A DNA stretch of 64,000 nucleotides from DTYU01 sp040757355 (lineage in GTDB: Bacteria > Bacillota > Desulfotomaculia > Desulfotomaculales > Ammonificaceae), in NCBI GenBank assembly GCA_040757355.1, contig JBFLWY010000001.1, positions 1 to 64,000 on the forward strand. Direction: 5' to 3'. The position numbers and the translations under genes were made by a program. This document shows, piece after piece, positions 42,424 through 50,092 of the stretch. Position 1 is the first letter of the stretch. Every line of letters begins with the position of its first letter. Under the pieces are notes generated by a model. It was not told the DNA's origin. It was given only the letters and a program-made list of their open reading frames with translations, and ran no database searches.

Positions 42424-42990
42424 TTAAAAGATTGTTTCGAGGGGGACAGTGAATCCTTCAATTATACGGGACGAAACTGCACCCTGGCCCGCCACATCCT
42501 GATCGAGGGCAAATTTTCCTTCTTTTAAGACAAAAACTTGCACGGATTTTTCTTCGGGGTCAACGATCCAGTATTCTTTGACGCCCGACTTTTCATAAAT
42601 CTTGTACTTTTTCCGCAAGTCGTAGTAGGCCGTGGTCGGGGAAAGGATCTCCACCACCAGGTCCGGGGCGCCGTTAACCCGCGCCGGCTCGATGATCTCC
42701 ATTCTTTCCTGGGCGATGAAGATGATGTCCGGCTGGTATGTTTCTGTTTCTTCGAGATAGACGTCTATTGGAGCGTACAGTACAATTCCCAAGCCATTCT
42801 TGGATACAAAGTCTACCATCTGGAACCCCAACTTCATCGAGATAATCTGGTGATAAGTACCCGGCGCAGGCGTCAAGACGAGTTCACCCCCAATGAGTTG
42901 ATAAGGCGCTCCTTCCGGAAGCTTCCGGTAATCTTCGTAGGTGCATGGTTTATCCGTGGTAGAAGCGGTTTCCTGAAGCTGCAGACTCAT
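42424..42990 (-). CDS. Uma2-family (DUF820) restriction-endonuclease-fold protein
   Basis: A 188-residue protein of the Uma2 family, which has a PD-(D/E)xK nuclease fold. Visible family blocks are TYEDYRKLPEGAPYQLIGGELV, PAPGTYHQIIS, YQPDIIFIAQER, GAPDLVVEILSPTTAYYDLRKKYKIYEKSGVKEYWIVDPEEK. The D...ExL and K residues of the fold are retained. These genes are numerous in cyanobacteria and Clostridia and their role is unclear. The start is ATG 42990 after AGGAGGTGA. It stands alone. Confidence 0.88.
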   Translation of the reverse strand: MSLQLQETASTTDKPCTYEDYRKLPEGAPYQLIGGELVLTPAPGTYHQIISMKLGFQMVDFVSKNGLGIVLYAPIDVYLEETETYQPDIIFIAQERMEIIEPARVNGAPDLVVEILSPTTAYYDLRKKYKIYEKSGVKEYWIVDPEEKSVQVFVLKEGKFALDQDVAGQGAVSSRIIEGFTVPLETIF

Positions 42991-43054
42991 ATTGTTCACC
43001 TCCTGGCTAAAATTGTATCATCTTAGTGACGGCTGGGCAATTGGGAAGTAAGAG

Positions 43055-43819
43055 TTAAGGCAGCCAGCCGCCGTCCAGACTCAATACCTGGCCGTTTATG
43101 AAGGCGGCGGCGGGGGATGCCAGGAAGGCGCAGGCGCCGGCGATGTCCTCGGGTCTGCCCAGGCGGCCGGAGGGTATGTCTCCGGCGAGAGCGGCGAGCT
43201 CTTCGGCGCTCAAGCCTTCCCGGAGCATATCGCTCTCTACCGGCCCGGGGGCGACGGCGTTGACGGTGATCCCGGCACTGCCCACCTCACGCGCGAGGGA
43301 CTTGGTGAAGGCGATCAGGCCGCCCTTGGCGGCGGCGTAGGCCGCTTCGTACGCCGCGCCGGTGAGGCCGAAGACCGACGCTACGTTAATTATCCGGCCC
43401 CAGCGGCGGCCGGCCATGGTTTCAAGCGCCCGGCGGCAGCAGTAGAAGGCGCCGGAAAGGTTGACGGCGAGGAGCTTTTCCCACTCGCTGTCGGTCGTTT
43501 CCACCACGAGCCGGCGGAGCCCTACGCCCGCATTGTTCACCAGGATGTCCACCGGGCCGATGGCTTGTTCGACCGCTCCAAACAGCCTTGCGACAGCCTC
43601 CGGGTCGGCGATGTCGGCCCGGAAGGCTGCGGCGTCTACGCCGTGCGCCCTGCATGCGCCCGCTACGGTTTCTGCTTCATGTACTGAGTTCCGGTAGTTT
43701 ACCGCGACGCTTGCTCCGTGCCGCGCCAGTTCGCGGGCGACGGCCGCGCCGATGCCCCGCGCGGAGCCTGTAACCAGAGCGACCTTTCCGGACAGCGGTT
43801 TTGCCGAAATCAACGTCAT
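43055..43819 (-). CDS. Short-chain dehydrogenase/reductase, FabG-like
   Basis: A classical SDR of about 254 residues. It has VALVTGSARGIGAAVA, NNAG, catalytic Ser in INVASVFG, YAAAKGGLIAF and a C-terminal GRPEDIAGACAFLASPAAAFINGQVLSLDGGW. It resembles 3-oxoacyl-ACP reductases, but no fatty-acid genes are adjacent and the substrate cannot be assigned. GGGAGG sits right before ATG 43819, so TTG 43798 (LISAKPL) may be the true start. Its GC content is much higher than that of the glycan locus. Confidence 0.85.
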   Translation of the reverse strand: MTLISAKPLSGKVALVTGSARGIGAAVARELARHGASVAVNYRNSVHEAETVAGACRAHGVDAAAFRADIADPEAVARLFGAVEQAIGPVDILVNNAGVGLRRLVVETTDSEWEKLLAVNLSGAFYCCRRALETMAGRRWGRIINVASVFGLTGAAYEAAYAAAKGGLIAFTKSLAREVGSAGITVNAVAPGPVESDMLREGLSAEELAALAGDIPSGRLGRPEDIAGACAFLASPAAAFINGQVLSLDGGWLP

Positions 43820-44020
43820 ACCTCCCGCTTTTAGCACTTTCCAACCAAAAGCATACCATGATTTTGACGGGATGCAAGTTTAAAACCGTTTTATTAGGAT
43901 AAATGGCACGGCGCAATTTTAAAATTCCATAACATGAAATATTACCCATGCAATCCATATTGATGAGAACAAAGCCTGAAAAAGGATGTTTTCGGTAAGT
44001 ACTGGCGGAGTGCTAAGGTA

Positions 44021-44049
44021 TTGACAAAGCCGGACTTTTATAGTATTAT
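44021..44049 (+). promoter_or_regulatory. Sigma-A promoter of the riboswitch-aminomutase unit
   Basis: TTGACA (44021-44026), a 17-base spacer and TATTAT (44044-44049) form a near-consensus promoter. Transcription would start near 44056, just before the riboswitch aptamer. Confidence 0.8.
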
Positions 44050-44062
44050 TCAATTAACTGAA

Positions 44063-44215
44063 TAATCGCTGAGTTCTCAAGGGAGAGAAGCGGGGGACCC
44101 GTTTTTAGGGGTGAATCGCAGCGTACGGTGCTCGCGCCACGGAGACCGGTGCTGGGTAGGGTTAGCTTTCGACCCGAACCCGTCAGCTAACCTCGTAAGC
44201 GTGGAAAGAGCTCTT
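44063..44215 (+). ncRNA. Cyclic-di-AMP (ydaO-yuaA type) riboswitch
   Basis: The conserved parts of the ydaO-type aptamer are directly visible. CGGGGGACCC...AGGGGTGAATC occurs around 44091-44117, and CCGAACCCGTCAGCTAACC then CTCGTAAGCG occur at 44174-44201, enclosing a variable arm. The class binds cyclic di-AMP and normally turns genes off when the ligand is high. In this family it controls potassium transport, wall hydrolases and osmolyte genes. It is followed by a strong terminator and an aminomutase gene. Confidence 0.93.
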
Positions 44216-44248
44216 ACCAGGAAGTAAGGTAGGCAGTTAACTTTTGCG

Positions 44249-44276
44249 CGCTCCGGAGAGGACTCCGGAGCGTTTT
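44249..44276 (+). terminator. Riboswitch expression-platform terminator
   Basis: CGCTCCGGAG (44249-44258) pairs perfectly with CTCCGGAGCG (44263-44272) across the tetraloop AGGA, followed by TTTT. It lies between the aptamer and the aminomutase start, so it is the switchable terminator. Confidence 0.9.
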
Positions 44277-44299
44277 GATTTGATGGGGGGTGTATCTCG

Positions 44300-45586
44300 G
44301 TGACAATGCATGGTTTTTACAATGCCGATACACTGACGCCCGAGGAAAAGCGGCTGGCGGCGCTTGAGAGGGCCGCAGAGCTGAAGGACCGGATTGTTGA
44401 TTACCTTGCCGTCCGCGACTCGATACCTTCCGGTTTTAGTTGGGCTGAGAGGTTTGTGGGATGCAAGGATAGGGTAATGAATGTTCTGGGTGCATCCGCC
44501 GCCGATTGGGACGACTGGCGCTGGCAGATGCGCAACCGGATAAACAGCGTCGAGTTGCTGGCGCAGGCGGCGGGCTTACCGGCGGCGGATCTCGAAGAAG
44601 TAAACAGGGTAGCCGAGCACTACCGCTGGGCGATCTCTCCCTACTACGCTGCGCTTGTCGCTGCGGGGGGGCCCGGCAGCGCGGTCTGGCGACAGGCCGT
44701 GCCGTCACTGGAGGAGTTGCAGGACTGCGGCGGAAATCTTGACCCGATGGCGGAGGAGATGACTTCGCCCGCGCCTGGGATCACACGGCGCTACCCCGAC
44801 CGCCTGATCATCAACGTCACCAATATCTGCGCAATGTACTGCCGCCACTGCCAGCGCCGGCGCAACATCGGTGAGGTTGACCGTCACAAGCCGCACTGGG
44901 TGCTGGAAGCAGCGTTAGAATACATCCGGGCTAATCCGGAGATCAGGGACGTGCTGGTTACCGGCGGCGACGCCCTGCTCCTGTCCGACAGGCAGCTCGA
45001 TTGGATACTGGGGGAACTGCACCGCATTCCCCATGTTGAGATAAAGCGTCTCGGAACCCGGACTCCGGTCACGCTGCCGCAGCGCATAACCGAGGAGTTG
45101 TGCGCCGTTCTGGCCAAGTACCCGCCCGTTTACATCAACACGCAGTTCAACCACCCACTTGAGGTCACCGGTGAGGCGGCACGGGCCTGCGACCGTTTAA
45201 TCCGGGCGGGAGTCGTCCTGGGCAACCAGGCAGTGCTCTTGCGAAATGTAAACAATGACCCTTTTGTAATGCGCAAGCTGAACCAGGAACTGCTGAAGAT
45301 CCGCGTGCGGCCTTACTACCTCTTTCACGCGAAGGACGTCCGGGGCACAGGACACTTTATCACCTCGGTGGAAGAGGGGCTGCAGATTATGGACCAGTTG
45401 CGCGGCTATACCTCCGGCCTGGCGATCCCGACGTATATCATCAACGCTCCCGGCGGGTACGGGAAGACCCCGGTGACGCCTGCGTACGTTCTCGACAAGA
45501 AGCCCGGCAAAATCACGCTGCGCACCTGGGAGAGGCGGATCATCGCCTACCCGGTGAGGGTCGGGAGCAGGGAGGATAGACAGTAA
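44300..45586 (+). CDS. eam: Glutamate 2,3-aminomutase (KamA-family radical SAM enzyme)
   Basis: A 428-residue radical SAM, PLP-dependent aminomutase. Cluster cysteines are C177, C181 and C184 (CAMYCRHC), and the PLP lysine is K389 (PGGYGK). In lysine 2,3-aminomutase two aspartates (D293 and D330) bind the substrate's distal amine. Here the equivalent positions are K345 (LFHAKD) and N382 (INAPGG), as in the characterised Clostridium difficile glutamate enzyme (K332, N369). It should make beta-glutamate, a compatible solute. The start is GTG 44300 after a GGGGGGTG run. It is preceded by the cyclic-di-AMP riboswitch. Confidence 0.88.
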   Translation: MTMHGFYNADTLTPEEKRLAALERAAELKDRIVDYLAVRDSIPSGFSWAERFVGCKDRVMNVLGASAADWDDWRWQMRNRINSVELLAQAAGLPAADLEEVNRVAEHYRWAISPYYAALVAAGGPGSAVWRQAVPSLEELQDCGGNLDPMAEEMTSPAPGITRRYPDRLIINVTNICAMYCRHCQRRRNIGEVDRHKPHWVLEAALEYIRANPEIRDVLVTGGDALLLSDRQLDWILGELHRIPHVEIKRLGTRTPVTLPQRITEELCAVLAKYPPVYINTQFNHPLEVTGEAARACDRLIRAGVVLGNQAVLLRNVNNDPFVMRKLNQELLKIRVRPYYLFHAKDVRGTGHFITSVEEGLQIMDQLRGYTSGLAIPTYIINAPGGYGKTPVTPAYVLDKKPGKITLRTWERRIIAYPVRVGSREDRQ

Positions 45587-45647
45587 AGATTCGCCTACAC
45601 GGAAACCGCCGACAAAAATGCTGCGGCGCTAAACCTATTGTCCAATT

Positions 45648-45674
45648 GACGCGGTGGATGCCGCGTCGCTTTTT
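45648..45674 (+). terminator. Terminator after the aminomutase gene
   Basis: GACGCGG (45648-45654) pairs with CCGCGTC (45661-45667) over a six-base loop, followed by GCTTTTT. It ends the riboswitch-controlled transcript as a single-gene unit. Confidence 0.8.
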
Positions 45675-45736
45675 AAATGAGACTGGAACATGACCTTGTG
45701 CTCCGGGTCCTTCAGTAATAATACTGTAATTCGTGC

Positions 45737-45742
45737 TATAAT
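45737..45742 (+). promoter_or_regulatory. -10 element of the DUF6922/AbiEii-type operon
   Basis: A perfect TATAAT with an extended TGC just before it (TGCTATAAT) lies about 40 bases before the first gene. No strong -35 is visible, as expected for an extended -10 promoter. Confidence 0.55.
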
Positions 45743-45780
45743 TTAGAAAGGCGGCAAAAGCTAGATTAGGAGGTGTCCGG

Positions 45781-46059
45781 GTGGTGCCGTCAAGTTTACG
45801 GGCGTTTTTCTGGGACGCGGATGTGGCGACCCTTGACGTCAACAAGCATAAAACCTACATCATCGAACGCCTCCTTGAATTCGGAGATGAAGATGCTTAC
45901 CGATGGTTGTTTAGTACTTTCACGGATGCGGATATAGTTGCAGTGGTTAAGAAAAGCAGGAGAATATCACCGCGAACGGCGGCGATGATGATGAATTTTT
46001 ACCGCATTCCCGAGGAGGATCTCAGGTGTTTAAAGCCTGCATCCGACCAGGTACATTAA
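45781..46059 (+). CDS. DUF6922-like putative antitoxin
   Basis: A 92-residue protein (AFFWDADVATLDVNKHKTYIIERLLEFGDEDAYRWLFSTF) that matches the small DUF6922-type partner usually encoded just before AbiEii-like nucleotidyltransferases. Such partners are presumed antitoxins. The start is GTG 45781 after AGGAGG. Its end overlaps the next gene by 34 bases, so the two are translationally coupled. The antitoxin role is inferred from gene order. Confidence 0.7.
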   Translation: MVPSSLRAFFWDADVATLDVNKHKTYIIERLLEFGDEDAYRWLFSTFTDADIVAVVKKSRRISPRTAAMMMNFYRIPEEDLRCLKPASDQVH

Positions 46060-46706
46060 GTATTCTGAAGGGCCAGCGGATCTCAAAGGTTTTGCGTGCT
46101 AAGAACTTTTACCTGGCAGGTGGGACAGGACTAGCCCTGCAATTGGGACACCGGATTTCGGACGACCTGGACTTTTTTACGGGGGACTCTTTTGAGCCCC
46201 AAGAGTTGCTCTTGATCCTGGGAGAAACGGGCGAGTATACAGTCAGCGGTACAGCGCCGGGGACCTTACATCTGGTCTTTGATGAGGTCGCAAAAGCAAG
46301 CTTTTTGTTTTATCCATACCGGCTGATCTTTCCCGTGCTGAATTTCGAAGGTTGCACTGTCGCGGATTACCGCGACATAGCCGCCATGAAGATTATTACC
46401 GCCAGCCAGAGAGGCAGTAAAAAGGATTTTGTTGATCTTTATTTCTTACTGCAACGAAAAGTCAGCATTGATAATTTAAAGCACTTCGTTGAAAAAAAAT
46501 TTGCCGGCGTCAAATACAGTTGGCCTCATTTGGTGAAAAGCCTGGGTTATTTTGCTGATGCCGAAGAGGATCCTCCGCCCCTTCTGGTTTCGGACGGAGA
46601 AGTGCGGGAACTTACTTCGCAGGCGTGGAGCCAGGTCAAGGAATTTTTGCTCGGAGTCCAAGAAAGCGCTCTGCGGCGAATTCAGGTGGAAGGAAGGAAT
46701 ACATGA
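46026..46706 (+). CDS. AbiEii/AbiGii-type nucleotidyltransferase, putative toxin
   Basis: A 226-residue protein with the AbiEii family signature FYLAGGTGLALQLGHRISDDLDFF, where GG(S/T) and DxD form the nucleotidyltransferase centre. A KxxxDxxDL-type helix follows (SQRGSKKDFVDLYFLL). Relatives in AbiE act as toxins that modify tRNA or other targets and can abort phage infection. The start is GTG 46026, nine bases after GAGGAGG, inside the 3' end of the partner gene. Phage defence here is untested. Confidence 0.85.
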   Translation: MFKACIRPGTLSILKGQRISKVLRAKNFYLAGGTGLALQLGHRISDDLDFFTGDSFEPQELLLILGETGEYTVSGTAPGTLHLVFDEVAKASFLFYPYRLIFPVLNFEGCTVADYRDIAAMKIITASQRGSKKDFVDLYFLLQRKVSIDNLKHFVEKKFAGVKYSWPHLVKSLGYFADAEEDPPPLLVSDGEVRELTSQAWSQVKEFLLGVQESALRRIQVEGRNT

Positions 46707-46800
46707 AGTATTTGACATAAGTACTATGCGCTATTTACATATTAATGTTAAAGGACGTACAATTTAAGAAATTTTAAAAAAATGAAAGGATGATCTAAAG

Positions 46801-47064
46801 TTGCGCTGCCCGCTTTGCGATGTACAGATGAAAGAGGTAGACAGACGGGGTGTCAGGATTGATGTCTGCCCCGAGTGTAAAGGCGTCTGGCTCGACAGGG
46901 GAGAACTTGACCGCTTGATATCGTTGGACCCTTCCGGGCATGATCATGAACACGAGTACCGGGATAAAAGACCGGAGCACAAGGACCCTTATTACTCCCA
47001 CGGTAAGCCCTATAAAAAGAAGCATAAGTCGCTGCTGGGTGAAATTTTCGATATTTTTGATTGA
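46801..47064 (+). CDS. TFIIB-type zinc-ribbon protein
   Basis: An 87-residue protein with CPLC and CPEC knuckles (CPLCDVQMKEVDRRGVRIDVCPECKGVWLDRGELDRL), the zf-TFIIB family pattern. A His/Asp/Lys-rich tail (HDHEHEYRD) follows. It probably binds zinc and possibly RNA or protein, but no function is known. The start is TTG 46801 with AAAGGATG ahead. Confidence 0.83.
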   Translation: MRCPLCDVQMKEVDRRGVRIDVCPECKGVWLDRGELDRLISLDPSGHDHEHEYRDKRPEHKDPYYSHGKPYKKKHKSLLGEIFDIFD

Positions 47065-47134
47065 TTAAAAGCAGGAAACCTTACCGGGTTGGGTCGAATA
47101 GAATTAATATAACCACATCCGGGAGGTGAGGCAG

Positions 47135-47599
47135 TTGATACCCGTAAAGGTCAAGGAGATCGCTTTCGACGTAGCGATGAACCCCGTACTTCTGCTTTCC
47201 GACGAAGCGGAACACCGGATGCTGCCGATTTGGATCGGCCCGTTTGAAGCGCATTCCATTGCCCTGGCACTCGAGGGTACCACTCTGGGCCGGCCGCTAA
47301 CACACGACCTGCTGAAGTCAATCTGCGAGCGGGCGGGTGCCATGGTGGCGAGCGTGATCATTAACGACGTCCGCGACGGCACTTACTATGCGGAACTTCA
47401 CCTGAAGATCAACAACGAAGAGATCATAATAGATTCCAGGCCCAGCGACGCTGTCGCCCTTGCGCTCAGGACCGTGACACCGATCTTCATCAGCGAAAAG
47501 GTTGCGGGTTTCACGCTCGCGCCGGAAGAGCTTTACAGTCAGGAATCGCCGGAAGAAACGCGGATCCAAAAGACGCCTGAGGAGAAAAAACTGCACTAA
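47135..47599 (+). CDS. Bifunctional nuclease (BFN/DUF151) family protein
   Basis: A 154-residue protein with the BFN domain (VKEIAFDVAMNPVLLLSDEAEHRMLPIWIGPFEAHSIALAL, THDLLKSICERAGA, ARP-like DSRPSDAVALALR). Plant and bacterial relatives have nuclease activity on DNA and RNA. The bacterial role is poorly defined. The start is TTG 47135 after GGGAGGTGAGG; a longer frame from GTG 47126 overlaps that site. A strong terminator follows immediately. Confidence 0.9.
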   Translation: MIPVKVKEIAFDVAMNPVLLLSDEAEHRMLPIWIGPFEAHSIALALEGTTLGRPLTHDLLKSICERAGAMVASVIINDVRDGTYYAELHLKINNEEIIIDSRPSDAVALALRTVTPIFISEKVAGFTLAPEELYSQESPEETRIQKTPEEKKLH

Positions 47600-47601
47600 A
47601 C

Positions 47602-47632
47602 AGCGGGGCTTGGAAAAGCCCCGCTAAAGTTT
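47602..47632 (+). terminator. Terminator after the bifunctional nuclease gene
   Basis: AGCGGGGCTT (47602-47611) pairs with AAGCCCCGCT (47616-47625) over GGAA, followed by AAAGTTTT. The stem is perfect; the T run is short. Confidence 0.75.
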
Positions 47633-47708
47633 TCACCGGGAATATACGGTCAGGTTTTACTGGTGCTTGGGCTCACCTGCCACTGTCTGATAACGAAACT
47701 TTAAATTC

Positions 47709-47730
47709 AGTATGGTGTCCCCGTAATTTA
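47709..47730. repeat. REP-like GTATGGTGTCCCC word
   Basis: AGTATGGTGTCCCCGTAATT recurs, with small changes, at 62207-62228 and inverted twice at 62026-62072. It is probably a remnant of the ends of a REP-associated transposable element. Confidence 0.5.
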
Positions 47731-47785
47731 GGTTGGCACAACTCTGCGCAGGGAATTCAGTCACCTCTCGAGAACGCCTTCGCGC

Positions 47786-48568
47786 TTATCGCAGCAGCGC
47801 GAGAAGGATGACTGCAAGCCCGAGGACTGCCCGGTACCAGACGAAGACGTTGAAGTTCCGCGAAGTCACGAACCGCAGCAGGAATGCGATCGCTGCAAAC
47901 CCCGTCACTGCCGACGTTGCTATACCGACCCAAAAGGCGAGCGTCAGGTCGCCGGCGCCGATGTCTTTCAGGCTAAAAAGGCCGGCCCCCATTATAATCG
48001 GTGTAGAGAGCAGGAAGGAGAACCGGGTTGCCGCCTCGCGGTCCAGCCCGAGGAACCGGGCTGCGGAAATCGTCGCCCCGGAACGCGAGACGCCGGGAAT
48101 GATGGCAAATGCCTGGGAGATACCGATCAGCAGCGCGTCGCGCCACCCGACCTGCCAGATGCTGCGGGCCCGCATTCCCCTGTGGTCGGCCGCGTACAAG
48201 ACGATTCCCATCAGAATGAGCATTGTTCCTACCAGAAGGGGTGCCCGGAAAACGGTCTCCGCATATTTCTCGAATGCCAGGCCGGCCAGCGCCCCGGGTA
48301 TGGTGGCCGCAACCAGGTACCAGAAGAGACGACCCTCGCGGTTTCTTGCTCCCTTGAGACCGTTTTGCGCCAGGTTGAGCCAGTCGCGCCAGAAGTAAGC
48401 AACCACCGCCACGAGGGTGCCGAGGTGCAGCGCCACGTCAAAAGCCAGGCCCGGGTCGTGCCAACCGAAGAGCCACGGAGTGAGGACGAGGTGTGCCGAA
48501 CTGGATATGGGCAAAAACTCCCCCAAACCCTGGACGATTCCCAATACTACCGCTTCTGTTAAGCCCAA
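47786..48568 (-). CDS. uppP: Undecaprenyl-diphosphatase UppP (BacA)
   Basis: A 260-residue polytopic membrane enzyme that dephosphorylates undecaprenyl diphosphate to recycle the lipid carrier for wall and surface glycan synthesis. Both family motifs are visible: LGEFLPISSSAHL and PGVSRSGATIS. The start chosen is TTG 48568, seven bases after AGGAGG, giving LGLTEAVVLGIVQG. A TTG at 48589 is further upstream. A 200-base structured leader precedes it. Confidence 0.95.
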   Translation of the reverse strand: MGLTEAVVLGIVQGLGEFLPISSSAHLVLTPWLFGWHDPGLAFDVALHLGTLVAVVAYFWRDWLNLAQNGLKGARNREGRLFWYLVAATIPGALAGLAFEKYAETVFRAPLLVGTMLILMGIVLYAADHRGMRARSIWQVGWRDALLIGISQAFAIIPGVSRSGATISAARFLGLDREAATRFSFLLSTPIIMGAGLFSLKDIGAGDLTLAFWVGIATSAVTGFAAIAFLLRFVTSRNFNVFVWYRAVLGLAVILLALLR

Positions 48569-48780
48569 AGGAAAGCCTCCTGTTCTCAATGTAAATGCTT
48601 CCGGCTAAAGTGACCCCAAAACTACCGGCTGCAACAACAGCGGCTGCGTATCCCTGAGGCGTGGCGTGTGCCGGGGGACAACCGCAGGCAGGCCGTCTGA
48701 CCCGCGGTTGATCGGGCAGACCCGGCGGAAACCGTTTTCGATATATTACCTGCCAGGATAAGAAAAGTTTACTGAAAACC
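48569..48780 (-). promoter_or_regulatory. Long leader of uppP with nested stem-loops, class unknown
   Basis: On the minus strand GCCGGG (about 48725) can pair with CCCGGC (about 48673). Between them AACCGC pairs with GCGGTT, forming nested stems with a conserved-looking loop. It does not match any riboswitch I know by eye. It may be an RNA element controlling uppP or only a chance fold. Confidence 0.4.
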
Positions 48781-48791
48781 TTGCTAACAAT

Positions 48792-48842
48792 AAAAAAACC
48801 CTACCGTCATGAATTCCTTTAATGTCTATCCGGCAGGGGTTT
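48792..48842 (-). terminator. Terminator after the thioesterase gene
   Basis: On the minus strand AAACCCCTGCCG (48842-48830) pairs with CGGTAGGGTTT across a 24-base loop, and the T run falls at 48798-48792. It separates the thioesterase transcript from uppP. Confidence 0.65.
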
Positions 48843-48891
48843 GAGGTCATACCTAAAATCTAATCCCATGGACCGGTTCTGTCAACCGTTT

Positions 48892-49314
48892 TTATGCTTC
48901 CTGTATAACTTTGCTTTTTTGCTCGACACGCTCCATAAACCGTGATTCATCCACCAGGACGCGTTCGTGGCGGCCCCGCCCTACAGTCCCTTCCGCGTCG
49001 TAGGCTTCGACGGTGAAAACGAGACGGCGCCCGTCGCTCTCAACCAGTTCCGCTTTCGCAAAGACCTCCATCCCCACGGGCGTAACAGCGGTGTGCTCGA
49101 TTTCCACCTTCGTTCCGACAGATGTTTTTCCCCCCGGCAGCGAACCGTTCAGCGCCGCCACCGCTGCGGCTTCCATCAGCGCGAGCAGCCGCGGTGTGGA
49201 AAGTACCCGTACCGTGCCGCTGCCCTGCATAACCGCGGTGTCTTCTTCGGACACTACCATGTGCGCCTCTCCCTTTAAGCCTTCTACGATGATAGACATC
49301 TGTTGTTCGATCAC
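48892..49314 (-). CDS. FlK-like (hotdog-fold) acyl-CoA thioesterase
   Basis: A 140-residue hotdog-fold protein resembling the fluoroacetyl-CoA thioesterase group. It has STPRLLALMEAAAVAAL, then SVGTKVEIEHTAVTPVGMEVFAKAELVE, then GRGRHERVLVD. The Glu and His of the catalytic area are conserved in position. It probably hydrolyses a short acyl-CoA, plausibly acetyl- or propionyl-CoA given the neighbouring acetate genes. The start is GTG 49314 or ATG 49299. Confidence 0.8.
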   Translation of the reverse strand: MIEQQMSIIVEGLKGEAHMVVSEEDTAVMQGSGTVRVLSTPRLLALMEAAAVAALNGSLPGGKTSVGTKVEIEHTAVTPVGMEVFAKAELVESDGRRLVFTVEAYDAEGTVGRGRHERVLVDESRFMERVEQKSKVIQEA

Positions 49315-49338
49315 CCTTTATCAGCCATATTATAAATG

Positions 49339-50052
49339 TTATTTAGAGAAGTAGAAAAACCCCCGGTACTGCAGGTAACCCCGCAGGTCTTTAAGTGTGT
49401 ATATTCCGCACCCGGCCAGAATCGGGATAAGGCGCCAGAAGAGCCGGGCATGAATTACCGCGTCCCCGCGTGCGGAATGCCGTCCGTCGAGGGGCACTCC
49501 GTAAAATGCAGCCGCGTCGTCCAACTGGAACTCGTTCCAGGTTGGATTAAGTGCCCGGACAACTGCGAGGACGTCAATCGCCGCTGACCGGTTGAGCTTG
49601 ACCCCGGCGTTAAAGCGGAGGACGAGGTTCAGGAAAGAAAAGTCGAAATCGACGTTGAAACCGACGGGAACCCCCATAGTCAAAAAATCCAAAAAAGTAG
49701 GAAGGACATCTTCCACAGCCGGGGCATCCACAACATCCGCGCCGCTGATCCCGGTTAGTTGCGTGGTAAACGGGGGCAGCGGGCGTCCGGGGTTTACAAG
49801 CTGCTCATAGCTGGCGGAAATTCTTCCGGCTTCAAGCATCGCTGCACCGAGGGAAATAATCCTGTCCCCCGCGAAAGGATGCAGTCCGGTGGTCTCGAGG
49901 TCGAAAGCCGTGTAAACCTGGTCGGCGAGCGGGACGGCTGCGTCCCAGCGCCTGTTCAGTTCCCGGACTATAACCGGCAGAAGTTTGCTCCCTTTTTTGC
50001 CGCCCAGTCTGACAGTCAAACCTCGGAACATACGGATTATCTGTTGCGCCAT
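49339..50052 (-). CDS. DnaQ-like 3'-5' exonuclease
   Basis: A 237-residue DEDDh exonuclease with ExoI motif AFDLETTGLHPFAGD, ExoII GFNVDFDFSFLN and ExoIII RHSARGDAVIHARLF. The start chosen is ATG 50052 after GGGGTGA, 40 bases past the stop of the CBS-domain gene. An upstream TTG (50085) lacks a site. In many bacteria this exonuclease is encoded beside a cNMP/CBS/DUF294 protein and the acetate uptake genes, as here, though the link is not understood. Confidence 0.88.
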   Translation of the reverse strand: MAQQIIRMFRGLTVRLGGKKGSKLLPVIVRELNRRWDAAVPLADQVYTAFDLETTGLHPFAGDRIISLGAAMLEAGRISASYEQLVNPGRPLPPFTTQLTGISGADVVDAPAVEDVLPTFLDFLTMGVPVGFNVDFDFSFLNLVLRFNAGVKLNRSAAIDVLAVVRALNPTWNEFQLDDAAAFYGVPLDGRHSARGDAVIHARLFWRLIPILAGCGIYTLKDLRGYLQYRGFFYFSK

Positions 50053-50092
50053 TCTGTTCACCCCAGTATACTCACTTTTAGGCAATGCTTTT

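Noticed and set aside
44063..44215. Cobalamin or glycine riboswitch
   Set aside because: The conserved GGGGGACCC, GGGGTGAATC and CGAACCCGTCAGCTAACC blocks are specific to the ydaO type.
47733..48398. 221-codon plus-strand frame opposite uppP
   Set aside because: Arg/Ser-rich shadow of a membrane protein gene.
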